This document shows positions 16,168-23,089 of a stretch of DNA of 23,397 bases, one piece after another. The DNA comes from a virus. Position 1 is the first letter of the stretch. Every line of letters begins with the position of its first letter. The notes beneath the pieces were generated by a model that saw nothing but the letters and a program-made list of their open reading frames with translations, did not search any database and was not told the origin of the DNA. The DNA lies in IMG/VR virus record IMGVR_UViG_3300037225_000230, positions 1-23,397 of that record; one strand, written 5' to 3'. The position numbers were made by a program, and so were the translations under genes.

Positions 16168-16962
16168 TTACTCCCCTATCGTTCCACCCTCTGTGAAAAA
16201 CTTCGAGAGTTCTTGCGCGAAAGCGGGGCTGGCGCTTTTCGCGTTATATTCATCGCTGGACATGATTTTTGCCCCAGCGGCTTTCCCACCCGAGTGCGGT
16301 GTCGCGCCCGATCCGGGCCGCGTGCTTGTAATGACAAGATCAGCGTGCAGTTTTTTGAGCGCCGTTGCAGCTTCGGCAACATTGCTAACAGGGACAAGAT
16401 TGTCGCCGTCCTTGATGCAAATTTCCCCGGCGTCGTTCTCCACAATCTGCCCGTCCGCCATTGCTGTTTTCAAAACATACGGAGCGGCTTTCCCAAACAG
16501 TTCGGGCAAGAGGGGCTGCAATGCCGACCGTCGAGCGGATACCTGTTGCGCCGCCTGCGCCGCCGCGACCTTCGCGTCGCTGTCGGTTATTTTTTTTGTC
16601 AAGGTTTGAACCTGTTTTTCCAGCGCGACATACTGCGGAGATTTTTCCACGTTCTTTGACACGGTTTCGGTGACGTTCTTTGTTAACCCCTCCAACTGCT
16701 CCTTCAACGGTGTCTCCGGTTCAAGCCCGTACTCTCCGCCTTCGGGGTCAAGGCCCGCGTCCTTCAACGCCTCTTTTGTTGCCTGCATTGCGCGCTTCCT
16801 CGACACTTGTTCGCTCGTGAGTTTTCTGTTCTTTGCTTCGAGATTCCGGTTGGTTTCGGTGAATGTCGCGTTTGCCGTTTCGATCGAGTCAACCTCTGCC
16901 AAGATGTCCGCGCCTCCGGCGATCTTGCTGATTGCGTCTTTCTGCGACTGTGAAAGTGCCAT
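16168..16962 (-). CDS. Putative capsid scaffolding protein
   Basis: A 264-residue protein. Residues 20-170 are strongly helical and charged, with coiled-coil character (FTETNRNLEAKNRKLTSEQ; VALEKQVQTLTKKITDSD), then Ala-rich helices. The C-terminal 40 residues end in an amphipathic stretch (SPAFAQELSKFFTEGG) of the type that binds coat protein. The position immediately before the major capsid gene, the size and the composition all fit a scaffold. No protease domain is visible, so a fused maturation protease is unlikely. The ATG is preceded by AAAGGAG at 7 nt. The call rests on position and composition, not on a diagnostic motif. Confidence 0.72.
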   Translation of the reverse strand: MALSQSQKDAISKIAGGADILAEVDSIETANATFTETNRNLEAKNRKLTSEQVSRKRAMQATKEALKDAGLDPEGGEYGLEPETPLKEQLEGLTKNVTETVSKNVEKSPQYVALEKQVQTLTKKITDSDAKVAAAQAAQQVSARRSALQPLLPELFGKAAPYVLKTAMADGQIVENDAGEICIKDGDNLVPVSNVAEAATALKKLHADLVITSTRPGSGATPHSGGKAAGAKIMSSDEYNAKSASPAFAQELSKFFTEGGTIGE

Positions 16963-16992
16963 TGACGTACTCCTTTTGTGACGTAATGTGAC

Positions 16993-17076
16993 TTATTTCA
17001 GTAGTTGGATAGCCTGCAAAATTACTTCCACTACCATGAGTAAAATAACGTAATCAAGTTTTTCAAGCGGCTTCAC
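16993..17076 (-). CDS. Possible 27-residue hydrophobic peptide
   Basis: A GTG-started frame (GTG at 17076, stop TAA at 16995) in the spacer between the Mu F-like gene and the scaffold gene, overlapping the former by 14 nt. A GAGGG site lies about 5-7 nt upstream. The peptide is a short charged N-terminus followed by one hydrophobic segment, YVILLMVVEVILQAIQLL, which could span a membrane. It is too short to assign. It may be a chance frame in an otherwise empty 100-nt spacer, but the ribosome binding site and composition make it worth recording. Confidence 0.35.
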   Translation of the reverse strand: MKPLEKLDYVILLMVVEVILQAIQLLK

Positions 17077-18058
17077 GTTCGCCCTCATCTTCGGTATCGA
17101 GCAATAGGTCGTTTGGTATAGTCGAGTCGTCGGTGTCGCCAAAATCCTTCGTTGTCAATTCGGACTTGTCTCCATAGAACTTTGAGAGGTTGCAACTACA
17201 ATGTGGATGAGCCGGATACTCCGGCAATTCATCAACGGGGAATATCTGTTGATCTAATTCCTCGCATTCTTCGCAGTGCCCCTCACCACTGGAAAGATCC
17301 CACATGATACCAACACAATCCTCGTCGTTGTTCGCTTCTGTCCGTACCGCTGCACCGTAAGCCCGCGCCGTTTCCGTGTGTGCTATCCGGTACGCTGCGG
17401 CCCTTGCTTTTTGATTGATAGCCCTGTCAACGGCACTGTCCAACCCAGCTTCGTTCAACCGATCCGCCGCCTTGGTAATGCGCAAATAGGATCGCTTAAG
17501 CGGCGTTTCGTCGCCGCTCTTGATTGCCCGCAATGCGGTTGCCTTTTCCCGCTTAAGCACTTTATTGAAATCATCAAACGCTTCCACGTCGCCCGCCATT
17601 ACCTTACGCGCCATGCGTTCAAGTTCAAGCAATCCCTGCGGCAGCTCTTCTTCGGTAGTGTACTCCGCAAGATTCGTCACAAGCGTCCCAAACCGTTCCT
17701 CGTTATCAAGGTTTGACTGAATCTCGCTCACCACGTCCTTTTGGAACGCCATCTTGGTTACGCGCTTACTTAGGCTAACGCCGTCGGGCTGGAAGGCTTT
17801 GTTCAAGAAAAAATTTCGTCCAACAAGATCGGATACAAATTTCACGCCGCCATTTTCTGCGGCATCAACACACGCAGTAGAAATCCAAAGTTTCAACTTG
17901 TCAACCAGGTTGTGGCTCTTGAACACTGATTGAACCGCCTTCACTGGTGACACACCGCGCTCTACCAATGCCAATATCTCGCTCTGCAAATCCGGGGCAA
18001 GGTCTTCCCAACTGCTATTAAAGACATTCATCACACGCGCAAAAGGGGAAGGCTTCAT
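17063..18058 (-). CDS. Phage head morphogenesis protein (Mu F / SPP1 gp7-like minor capsid)
   Basis: A 331-residue protein with the C-terminal signature of the Phage_Mu_F family: RIAHTETARAYG (224-235), WDLSSGEGHCEECEELD (253-269, with a Cys262-x-x-Cys265 pair) and HPHCSCN (284-290). The Cys and His residues probably bind a metal. Family members are minor head proteins that associate with the portal and are needed for capsid assembly or DNA delivery. The N-terminal 200 residues are mainly helical. It is translationally coupled to the portal gene (ATGA overlap), the usual arrangement. The last 30 residues are very acidic. Confidence 0.92.
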   Translation of the reverse strand: MKPSPFARVMNVFNSSWEDLAPDLQSEILALVERGVSPVKAVQSVFKSHNLVDKLKLWISTACVDAAENGGVKFVSDLVGRNFFLNKAFQPDGVSLSKRVTKMAFQKDVVSEIQSNLDNEERFGTLVTNLAEYTTEEELPQGLLELERMARKVMAGDVEAFDDFNKVLKREKATALRAIKSGDETPLKRSYLRITKAADRLNEAGLDSAVDRAINQKARAAAYRIAHTETARAYGAAVRTEANNDEDCVGIMWDLSSGEGHCEECEELDQQIFPVDELPEYPAHPHCSCNLSKFYGDKSELTTKDFGDTDDSTIPNDLLLDTEDEGEREAA

Positions 18059-19743
18059 GCCGTCACTGCCTCCTTCTTCTTAAACGCCGGCGCCGGTTTC
18101 TTTATCGCGCCATTGGGCAACCTGTTTTTGTCCTGCAAAAAGCTGATTATCTTGTCATTCGCCGCGCCTTCTTCACCAATCTCCGGCGGAGTCTCTTCTT
18201 TTTCAAACGTGGTGTTGTCTGTGATCCATTTCATAATCTTCGCCGCTTCGGCGTCTTCGATACCGTCATACGTTGATTCCGCGTACTCGCGCACGCCTTC
18301 GGCCACAACGGGATTGTACGGCGTTGATAGTGTTGACACGTCGGAAAGGAAACGGCTAAACTGGTTGCCCTTTGCCAATTGGTCAACAATCTGATAATCC
18401 ATCGTGTAGTCGGCGGTATAGGTAAACTTTTCTGATGTCACGTACAAACCGAACATTTCTACGATCTTTTCTTCCGCAGACTTTGCCGAAAGCGCGGTCT
18501 GTCGCAAAATCCACTCCTGCCCTTGCCAGTCGTAGGCTTTGCTAATGCCACTTACTGCTTGCTGAACGCCAGTAACGCCCTGCTGCCCAGCGAGCTGGTA
18601 AAGGTCGGATTTTAGATCGTTGATGTTCTGGGAAATCTCCGAATACGGCCCGGTCGGAGGCGCACAATAAAACGGCAGCGGGTACTTTTCCCCGGTGATG
18701 GAATTGTCTGGCTTAAGCTCAAAGCCGCGTTGCGGCGACGTTCCAAACCCAGCGTTCATTCCTGGTGCGCAGAAAATGGCGAACATTTGGGACCGCATCA
18801 GACGGTTTTGCGAGGAGCACATATTGAATAACGCCCAATTGCATCGCGCGACATCGTAGAAGTTCGGCTTGGGGAGCAGCGTCCCATCTTCACATTCGCC
18901 ACTAAAAACAGGCACAACCGGAGTTTTTCCCAAATTGTGCTCCGTGCGAGTGTCGGGTACCTCGACAAACTTTCCATCTTTGTCTTTGGTGATTTTGTAC
19001 GAAGACGTTTTATTCCAGACCTTCCAAATCTCTTGTTCGCCTTCGTTTGGCTCCTTGAATGCAATCTGCTCAATCTCCATAAAATTGTCGAGAATCAACA
19101 GCTCGCGTTCAACTTGCTGCGGCAATCGCAACACGCAATACGGAAATTTCCTTCCCGCGACAGCATCCGCGACGAGTGCCGGGATGTCTTCGCGGGCTAC
19201 ATTGTCCACGACAACAAACGCCACGCCGAGCATGTTGCTATATCGGGTTGTCTTCTTCATAAACTTCCCGATGTCGCTTTTCCTTCCGTCAACGTCTTTT
19301 AAGAACGCCGCCAACTGAGGAGCGGACGTACCATTTTTGTCCACGACACCGTTAACCTGAACTTCGCGCTTCACCGGCTTTGTGAATACCGGCGCGTATG
19401 TGGCGTCAATGATGGGACGCGTGTAGTTCTTGTAGTAAGAATTGGCGCGACGTTCCTCGTACTGCTTGTCAGGTTCAATTTGACTCTTGACAAGGATTGT
19501 TCCGTCGTGGAATCCACCTTGACCGAAATAGGCGTTGAGCATGAAGTCGTAAACGTCGTACTGGTATATGCGAGGTCCTACTTGGGAGTTCTGATCGGTG
19601 ATGATTGGGCCGGTTTGTGGTGCGGACTGAATCCCCATTGACGCGGTAATAGGCGAGTTGCCGCCGGGGTTCGCGCCCTGATAAGAGCGCACACCGCTTG
19701 CCGTGTTAGCGGCGGAGTTTAAGCCCGTGGGGAGTCCAGCCAT
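18055..19743 (-). CDS. Portal protein (DUF4055-like)
   Basis: The dodecameric portal forms the DNA entry channel at one capsid vertex. The protein has 562 residues from the ATG at 19743, chosen because AAAGGAA lies 6 nt upstream; an in-frame ATG at 19758 would place that site inside the gene. The first 50 residues are Gly/Ser/Asn-rich, followed by a helix-rich body with HNLGKTPVVPVFSG, FYDVARCNWALFNMCSSQNRLMRSQ and a Gln-rich stretch LYQLAGQQGVTGVQQAVSG, all in the style of DUF4055 portals. The Lys/Pro-rich tail is probably disordered. Position after terL and before a Mu F-like gene supports the call. The stop overlaps the next start as ATGA. Confidence 0.9.
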   Translation of the reverse strand: MAGLPTGLNSAANTASGVRSYQGANPGGNSPITASMGIQSAPQTGPIITDQNSQVGPRIYQYDVYDFMLNAYFGQGGFHDGTILVKSQIEPDKQYEERRANSYYKNYTRPIIDATYAPVFTKPVKREVQVNGVVDKNGTSAPQLAAFLKDVDGRKSDIGKFMKKTTRYSNMLGVAFVVVDNVAREDIPALVADAVAGRKFPYCVLRLPQQVERELLILDNFMEIEQIAFKEPNEGEQEIWKVWNKTSSYKITKDKDGKFVEVPDTRTEHNLGKTPVVPVFSGECEDGTLLPKPNFYDVARCNWALFNMCSSQNRLMRSQMFAIFCAPGMNAGFGTSPQRGFELKPDNSITGEKYPLPFYCAPPTGPYSEISQNINDLKSDLYQLAGQQGVTGVQQAVSGISKAYDWQGQEWILRQTALSAKSAEEKIVEMFGLYVTSEKFTYTADYTMDYQIVDQLAKGNQFSRFLSDVSTLSTPYNPVVAEGVREYAESTYDGIEDAEAAKIMKWITDNTTFEKEETPPEIGEEGAANDKIISFLQDKNRLPNGAIKKPAPAFKKKEAVTA

Positions 19744-19772
19744 TTTGTTCCTTTGCATCCGGGAAAAGAAAA

Positions 19773-19811
19773 GGGACCCAAATGAAGTGGATGAGCACTC
19801 ATCTGCGTCCC
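19773..19811 (-). promoter_or_regulatory. Structured 5' leader / possible attenuator before portal
   Basis: Between the promoter and the portal ribosome binding site the transcript can form nested hairpins: outer arms GGGAC and GTCCC (19811-19807 with 19777-19773) and an inner GATGAG/CTCATC palindrome (19803-19790). The outer 3' arm is followed directly by TTTTCTTTT, as in an intrinsic terminator. The outer stem is only 5 bp, so read-through is probably high. No small ORF with a ribosome binding site is seen in this leader. Regulation is inferred only. Confidence 0.45.
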
Positions 19812-19903
19812 TATTTCTTTTGTTTCGCTTTGGATGGCCGTCCGCCGCGAGAACCCGGATATTTGAAAAAACTATTCTACAATAAAAACGTCCTCTTTAT
19901 GAC

Positions 19904-19932
19904 AATATATCATGTTTAGGGCAATATGTCAA
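19904..19932 (-). promoter_or_regulatory. Strong sigma70-type promoter for portal and downstream virion genes
   Basis: Minus strand: -35 TTGACA (19932-19927, consensus), a 17-nt spacer, and -10 TATATT (19909-19904, five of six) preceded by TGA, giving an extended -10. The T-rich tract of the preceding terminator lies just upstream and could act as an UP element. Transcription should start near 19897, leaving a leader of about 150 nt before the portal ATG. An imperfect inverted repeat (TGACATAT and ATATTGTCA on the minus strand) covers the -35 and -10 elements and might be an operator, but it may simply follow from the hexamers. Confidence 0.82.
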
Positions 19933-19942
19933 ATAAATAATA

Positions 19943-19970
19943 AAGAGGCCCGGATTGCTCCGAGCCTCTT
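19943..19970 (-). terminator. Intrinsic terminator after the deiminase gene
   Basis: On the minus strand a 12-bp stem (AAGAGGCTCGGA paired with TCCGGGCCTCTT, one G-T wobble) closes on a GCAA tetraloop of the stable GNRA class and is followed by the T-rich run TATTATTTATTT. The first arm overlaps the stop codon of the deiminase gene. It separates the terminase transcription unit from the head genes. Confidence 0.88.
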
Positions 19971-20871
19971 ACTCCACCACGTTCCACGAAGTACATGACA
20001 TTAATCCGCCCTCCATCGACAGCTCTTTGCAATCAATGGCAATCACAGCATGCTTCGGATACCATTTCCGCAGCGTCGCAATCGCGGCCTCGTCCTTGTC
20101 GATACCGAACGCCGGCGCAAGGACAACGCTCTTTGTCAACAGAAAGTTAATGCAGTATCCCACTGCCGGATTGTTGTCGTCCGCGAGAGGGTACTGCGCG
20201 TGGAAATCCGCGTCGGTAAGCTGCGGGCAAAGCCCATACGCATACGGCATGAGTTCCACGGTTATTCCGGCCTTACCAAGCCGCGTCATAAGCTCGTTGT
20301 GGAATTTCAAGTAAGGCGGGAACATGCTTGAATAGTCGTTGACAAGAAGGTGTTTGTCGCCGTCAATGAACTTGCATATCCCATCTGAATGCCCAAGGGT
20401 ATCTCCGGGCTCTATCGGAATAATCACTACATCAAGGTTGAAAATCTTTTGCAGCTTTGCGATCAAGTCGGGCCGCTTCACGCTGGGATTGTCGAGGAAA
20501 ACTTTCTCGGTGATGATCGCCGTGGTCTTGCTGCGGATCACGCCGCCGCCGTCGAGAACTATTTCCGACTTCACAAGGGGCTTACACACGTCAAAACATT
20601 TCTCTGGAACAATCAGCCATGGATAATCTTCGTACCCGGACGCGAGCCCGTCGGAGCTGTACCCCTTGTATCCAAATTGCACGAAGTGGTCGCCAACCTG
20701 TAGGGGCATGTAGTCTCGGCACCAGATATTGAAGTTGCCAGGGATGAGGCGCACCTGAATACCGTTTGCTTTGAGATTAGTTTTGGATGGCCCAAACACG
20801 CCGGGAAATCGGTGCGCGAAAAATTGCGAGAAGTAAACCACATTAGTGTCGAGGTCACTAAACTGCTTCAT
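19969..20871 (-). CDS. Agmatine deiminase / peptidylarginine deiminase-like enzyme (PAD_porph family)
   Basis: A 300-residue member of the guanidino-group-modifying superfamily. Family signatures in order: WCRDYMP (50-56, the WxRDxxP substrate-binding motif), VLDGGGV (105-111), GDTLGHSDGICKF (156-168, with catalytic His161 and Asp163) and EGGLMSCTSWN at the C-terminus with nucleophile Cys293. Many agmatine deiminases have His-Cys at this last site; here it is Ser-Cys, followed by TSWN as in peptidylarginine-deiminase-like relatives. Agmatine deiminase converts agmatine to N-carbamoylputrescine and ammonia; the PAD-type relative converts arginine to citrulline. The substrate cannot be fixed from sequence. 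There is no signal peptide, so it is cytosolic. A GAGG Shine-Dalgarno and an ATGA overlap place it at the end of the terminase transcription unit, immediately before a terminator. Confidence 0.9.
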   Translation of the reverse strand: MKQFSDLDTNVVYFSQFFAHRFPGVFGPSKTNLKANGIQVRLIPGNFNIWCRDYMPLQVGDHFVQFGYKGYSSDGLASGYEDYPWLIVPEKCFDVCKPLVKSEIVLDGGGVIRSKTTAIITEKVFLDNPSVKRPDLIAKLQKIFNLDVVIIPIEPGDTLGHSDGICKFIDGDKHLLVNDYSSMFPPYLKFHNELMTRLGKAGITVELMPYAYGLCPQLTDADFHAQYPLADDNNPAVGYCINFLLTKSVVLAPAFGIDKDEAAIATLRKWYPKHAVIAIDCKELSMEGGLMSCTSWNVVE

Positions 20872-21212
20872 TTGCCCGCCTCGCCGCCGCTACTCCCTTG
20901 TCTACCGTTGTCGTGGTTGCTATGGTCTTGCCCGTCCCGATTTCCCGTATTTTGATCGGCCTCTTGTCTCCCTTTTTCGACGGCGACTGCTGCGCTGTGG
21001 CGTGCATCAAGCCTCCTTTTTGCATTGTCTATGTCGATTGCGGTCCAACTCTCAAAACGCCGGTGATTGGGGGCAACTTCAAATAAGTCAAGGTACAGGT
21101 TTTCATATTCAGAGTTCAATAGGACAAGCGCACGCTCCAAGCCTGGCCGCGAGATTTGGCTCTCACGCTTGGCACCCATCAGTACCATAACCTTTGTCGT
21201 ATAGACCGACAT
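20868..21212 (-). CDS. Hypothetical protein, disordered C-terminus
   Basis: A 114-residue protein that I do not recognise. The ATG has a GAGG Shine-Dalgarno 6 nt upstream, inside the end of the lipoprotein gene, and the stop overlaps the next start as ATGA, so it belongs to the same transcription unit. Residues 1-50 look structured (SVYTTKVMVLMGAKRES and an amphipathic stretch), 50-85 helical and charged, and the last 30 residues are rich in Gly, Asn, Asp and Gln and probably disordered. There is no signal peptide or membrane segment. Translational coupling to the deiminase gene suggests co-expression, though nothing in the sequence shows a functional link. Confidence 0.72.
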   Translation of the reverse strand: MSVYTTKVMVLMGAKRESQISRPGLERALVLLNSEYENLYLDLFEVAPNHRRFESWTAIDIDNAKRRLDARHSAAVAVEKGRQEADQNTGNRDGQDHSNHDNGRQGSSGGEAGK

Positions 21213-21219
21213 TGCTACC

Positions 21220-21570
21220 TCAAAGCCTAAAAACCGTATCCTTCGTCACGACCAACTTTTCCACAACAGTAACGGCGCTCTTGTTCCTATACGTCAAAGT
21301 AAAAAGAGAATCGGGAGCCACTATGAAAAACATAGTGTCGAGATATAGCGCACAGCCACAGGCCGGTGCATTAACCCATCCCACGTATTGACCGGACGGG
21401 AGGCCATAAAAAGCCCGCTCCGAATCAGCCAGGGTGGCGGCTCCAAGCACAACAACCTCGTACCCGGCACTTCGCTCGATCTGCTGAGCCGCGTCGAGCT
21501 TCGGCGTGGGCGACGTGGGAGAAGAACAGGCCACAAAACAACCGAGAATAAAAAGCAGTAAGATTTTCAC
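21220..21570 (-). CDS. Small putative lipoprotein
   Basis: A 116-residue protein when started at the GTG at 21570, which has an AAGGGGGA Shine-Dalgarno about 5 nt upstream. An upstream ATG at 21600 overlaps terL and lacks such a site. The N-terminus is one Lys, a hydrophobic run (ILLLFILGCFVAC) and a lipobox-like FVAC ending at Cys15, followed by SSPTSPTP, a typical flexible linker after a lipidated Cys. Phe at -3 of the lipobox is less usual; Cys11 (ILGC) is an alternative site. The mature part is a small probably beta-rich domain with a CGC motif. Phage lipoproteins are known to block superinfection (for example T5 Llp, TP-J34 Ltp), but no homology is claimed here. The exact function is unknown. 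Confidence 0.75.
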   Translation of the reverse strand: MKILLLFILGCFVACSSPTSPTPKLDAAQQIERSAGYEVVVLGAATLADSERAFYGLPSGQYVGWVNAPACGCALYLDTMFFIVAPDSLFTLTYRNKSAVTVVEKLVVTKDTVFRL

Positions 21571-21583
21571 AGGGTCCCCCTTT

Positions 21584-23089
21584 TTAGTAAACTGGTGCAT
21601 CCAGCATAGCGTTCCCAGAATGCCCGATACGCGTATGCCATATTAGCGCTTGACTCATGGAGTCCACACGGTCCTTAAATTCTCCCTTTGGAAACGCCAC
21701 AATCTCTGTCAGGTAGTGCGAGCGCGTGTATTCGGTCTCGGGAAGAAATATATTTCCCGCTTCCCACAAATACAAGATTGTTTCTGCGCGTTTTTCTTTG
21801 CCGCCGAACTTGGCAGGGTTGAACGAGAACACGCCCTCGTGTTTTTTCTTTAACGCCTCGATTATTCCAAACCCTGACGCGGCATTTTCTACAAGTATTT
21901 GGCAGCCCGGATATGCACCCGCAATAGCGTCAATGCGAATCAATGCCAGGCCAGGCGTCATTTGTCGTGTCTCGTCGTAAAGCAGATAGAAATTTGGTCG
22001 CCCCAGTTCTTTGCCCCACGCCTGTATTGATGTCGGGCACGATTTCGCGTCACTGGTGTTTGATGTGTCTGCACTCACTATAATGCGCTCCATAACTGGA
22101 ACTTGTTCGGGCGTGTACCAGCGCGGGTACTCGTCGCGGAACAGGTTGCCTCCCTCCGCAACAGGGTCTTGGCGCACCTGGCCGGAATAGGCATTACGGA
22201 ACTGTATACGCATGATATTAAGGACTGGCATCGAGAACCGCACGGGGTCCAATAAGCCGTCAGTGTACTTTTCCCGAAGAGACGATGGTTCGACCTTATC
22301 GGAAAGTTCACCCGGCAACACTACAAAACGATAGAGGCTTTCTTGATACTTGCGCAGATGTGCGGTCACGTCGTCGCCGTGTAGGCGCTGTTGGATGTTG
22401 ACCATGACACTCACCATCTTGTCCACGGCGCGGCTGCTTATTGTTTCATCAAGCCAGCGCTGCACAGTAAGCCGGTACACTTTGCTGTACACTTCTTCGG
22501 CGTTCTGCAAATCATCGTTGATGTTAAAATCGAAATGGTATCCGGTGCCTATCTTAGATCCGGGCGAGGTCGTAATCCTGTACCCACCCTTATCGTTTTT
22601 TGTTTCAGTGGCGAGAGTCTTGGTTAGTTCAAATTTACTACCCCAATTTTCCTTAAACCATTCCGATTGCATCAATCGCGTTGACGCGTCATTGTTGTCT
22701 TCGGCGAGCTTTGGCGAGTACGAGGTTGTGATAAATCGCTTGGTCGGGTCTTTAAGCCACACCCACACCGGGCCGGCAATAGACAGCGCGCTTGTTTTTC
22801 CACTACCGGGGAGTATGTTTACATTGAGGTGGCTTTCGCGCGGGAGTTTGGCAAGATTTCGATCAACCCTTGACTGAAATTCATCGCACAGATATTTGTA
22901 ATACCACGAATTTACATAGGGGATGTTGGGCCAGATTGACGACCAGGCGCTTCTAAAAAACTCGTAGAAACTCGCCTCACAAAGTCGGCGCTGCTTCTCC
23001 CTGCGAAGAAGCAACTCCTTGATCTTCAACCGTCTGAGATGATCGGAGTGCTGCGAGTTCCCCGTCAAGGTCGCTGTCGCTGATAACAT
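21584..23089 (-). CDS. terL: Terminase large subunit (ATPase and nuclease)
   Basis: This is the packaging motor, 501 residues, typical for the family. The N-terminal ATPase domain shows a Walker A motif NILPGSGKT (residues 91-99) and a Walker B-like FNINDD (188-193). The C-terminal RNase H-like nuclease shows the expected acidic residues: D341 in VSADTS, E401 in LVENAASG and D473/D476 in FKDRVDSMSQA. The SFYEFFRSAW...PYVNSWYYKYLCD stretch (40-69) matches the adaptor region before Walker A in this terminase group. The ATG at 23089 has only a distant AAGGA (about 11 nt upstream) and gives a long overlap with the preceding gene; a TTG such as that at 23029 is an alternative. The stop overlaps the start region of the lipoprotein gene. 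Confidence 0.96.
   Translation of the reverse strand: MLSATATLTGNSQHSDHLRRLKIKELLLRREKQRRLCEASFYEFFRSAWSSIWPNIPYVNSWYYKYLCDEFQSRVDRNLAKLPRESHLNVNILPGSGKTSALSIAGPVWVWLKDPTKRFITTSYSPKLAEDNNDASTRLMQSEWFKENWGSKFELTKTLATETKNDKGGYRITTSPGSKIGTGYHFDFNINDDLQNAEEVYSKVYRLTVQRWLDETISSRAVDKMVSVMVNIQQRLHGDDVTAHLRKYQESLYRFVVLPGELSDKVEPSSLREKYTDGLLDPVRFSMPVLNIMRIQFRNAYSGQVRQDPVAEGGNLFRDEYPRWYTPEQVPVMERIIVSADTSNTSDAKSCPTSIQAWGKELGRPNFYLLYDETRQMTPGLALIRIDAIAGAYPGCQILVENAASGFGIIEALKKKHEGVFSFNPAKFGGKEKRAETILYLWEAGNIFLPETEYTRSHYLTEIVAFPKGEFKDRVDSMSQALIWHTRIGHSGNAMLDAPVY

Noticed and set aside
16093-16659. Plus-strand open frame of 188 codons opposite the scaffold gene
   Set aside because: Antisense shadow of the helical, charge-rich scaffold gene; composition is Arg/Cys/Phe-rich as expected for a shadow frame.
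19703-19885. Plus-strand 60-codon frame in the portal leader
   Set aside because: No ribosome binding site, opposite the transcription direction, and it covers the leader hairpin.
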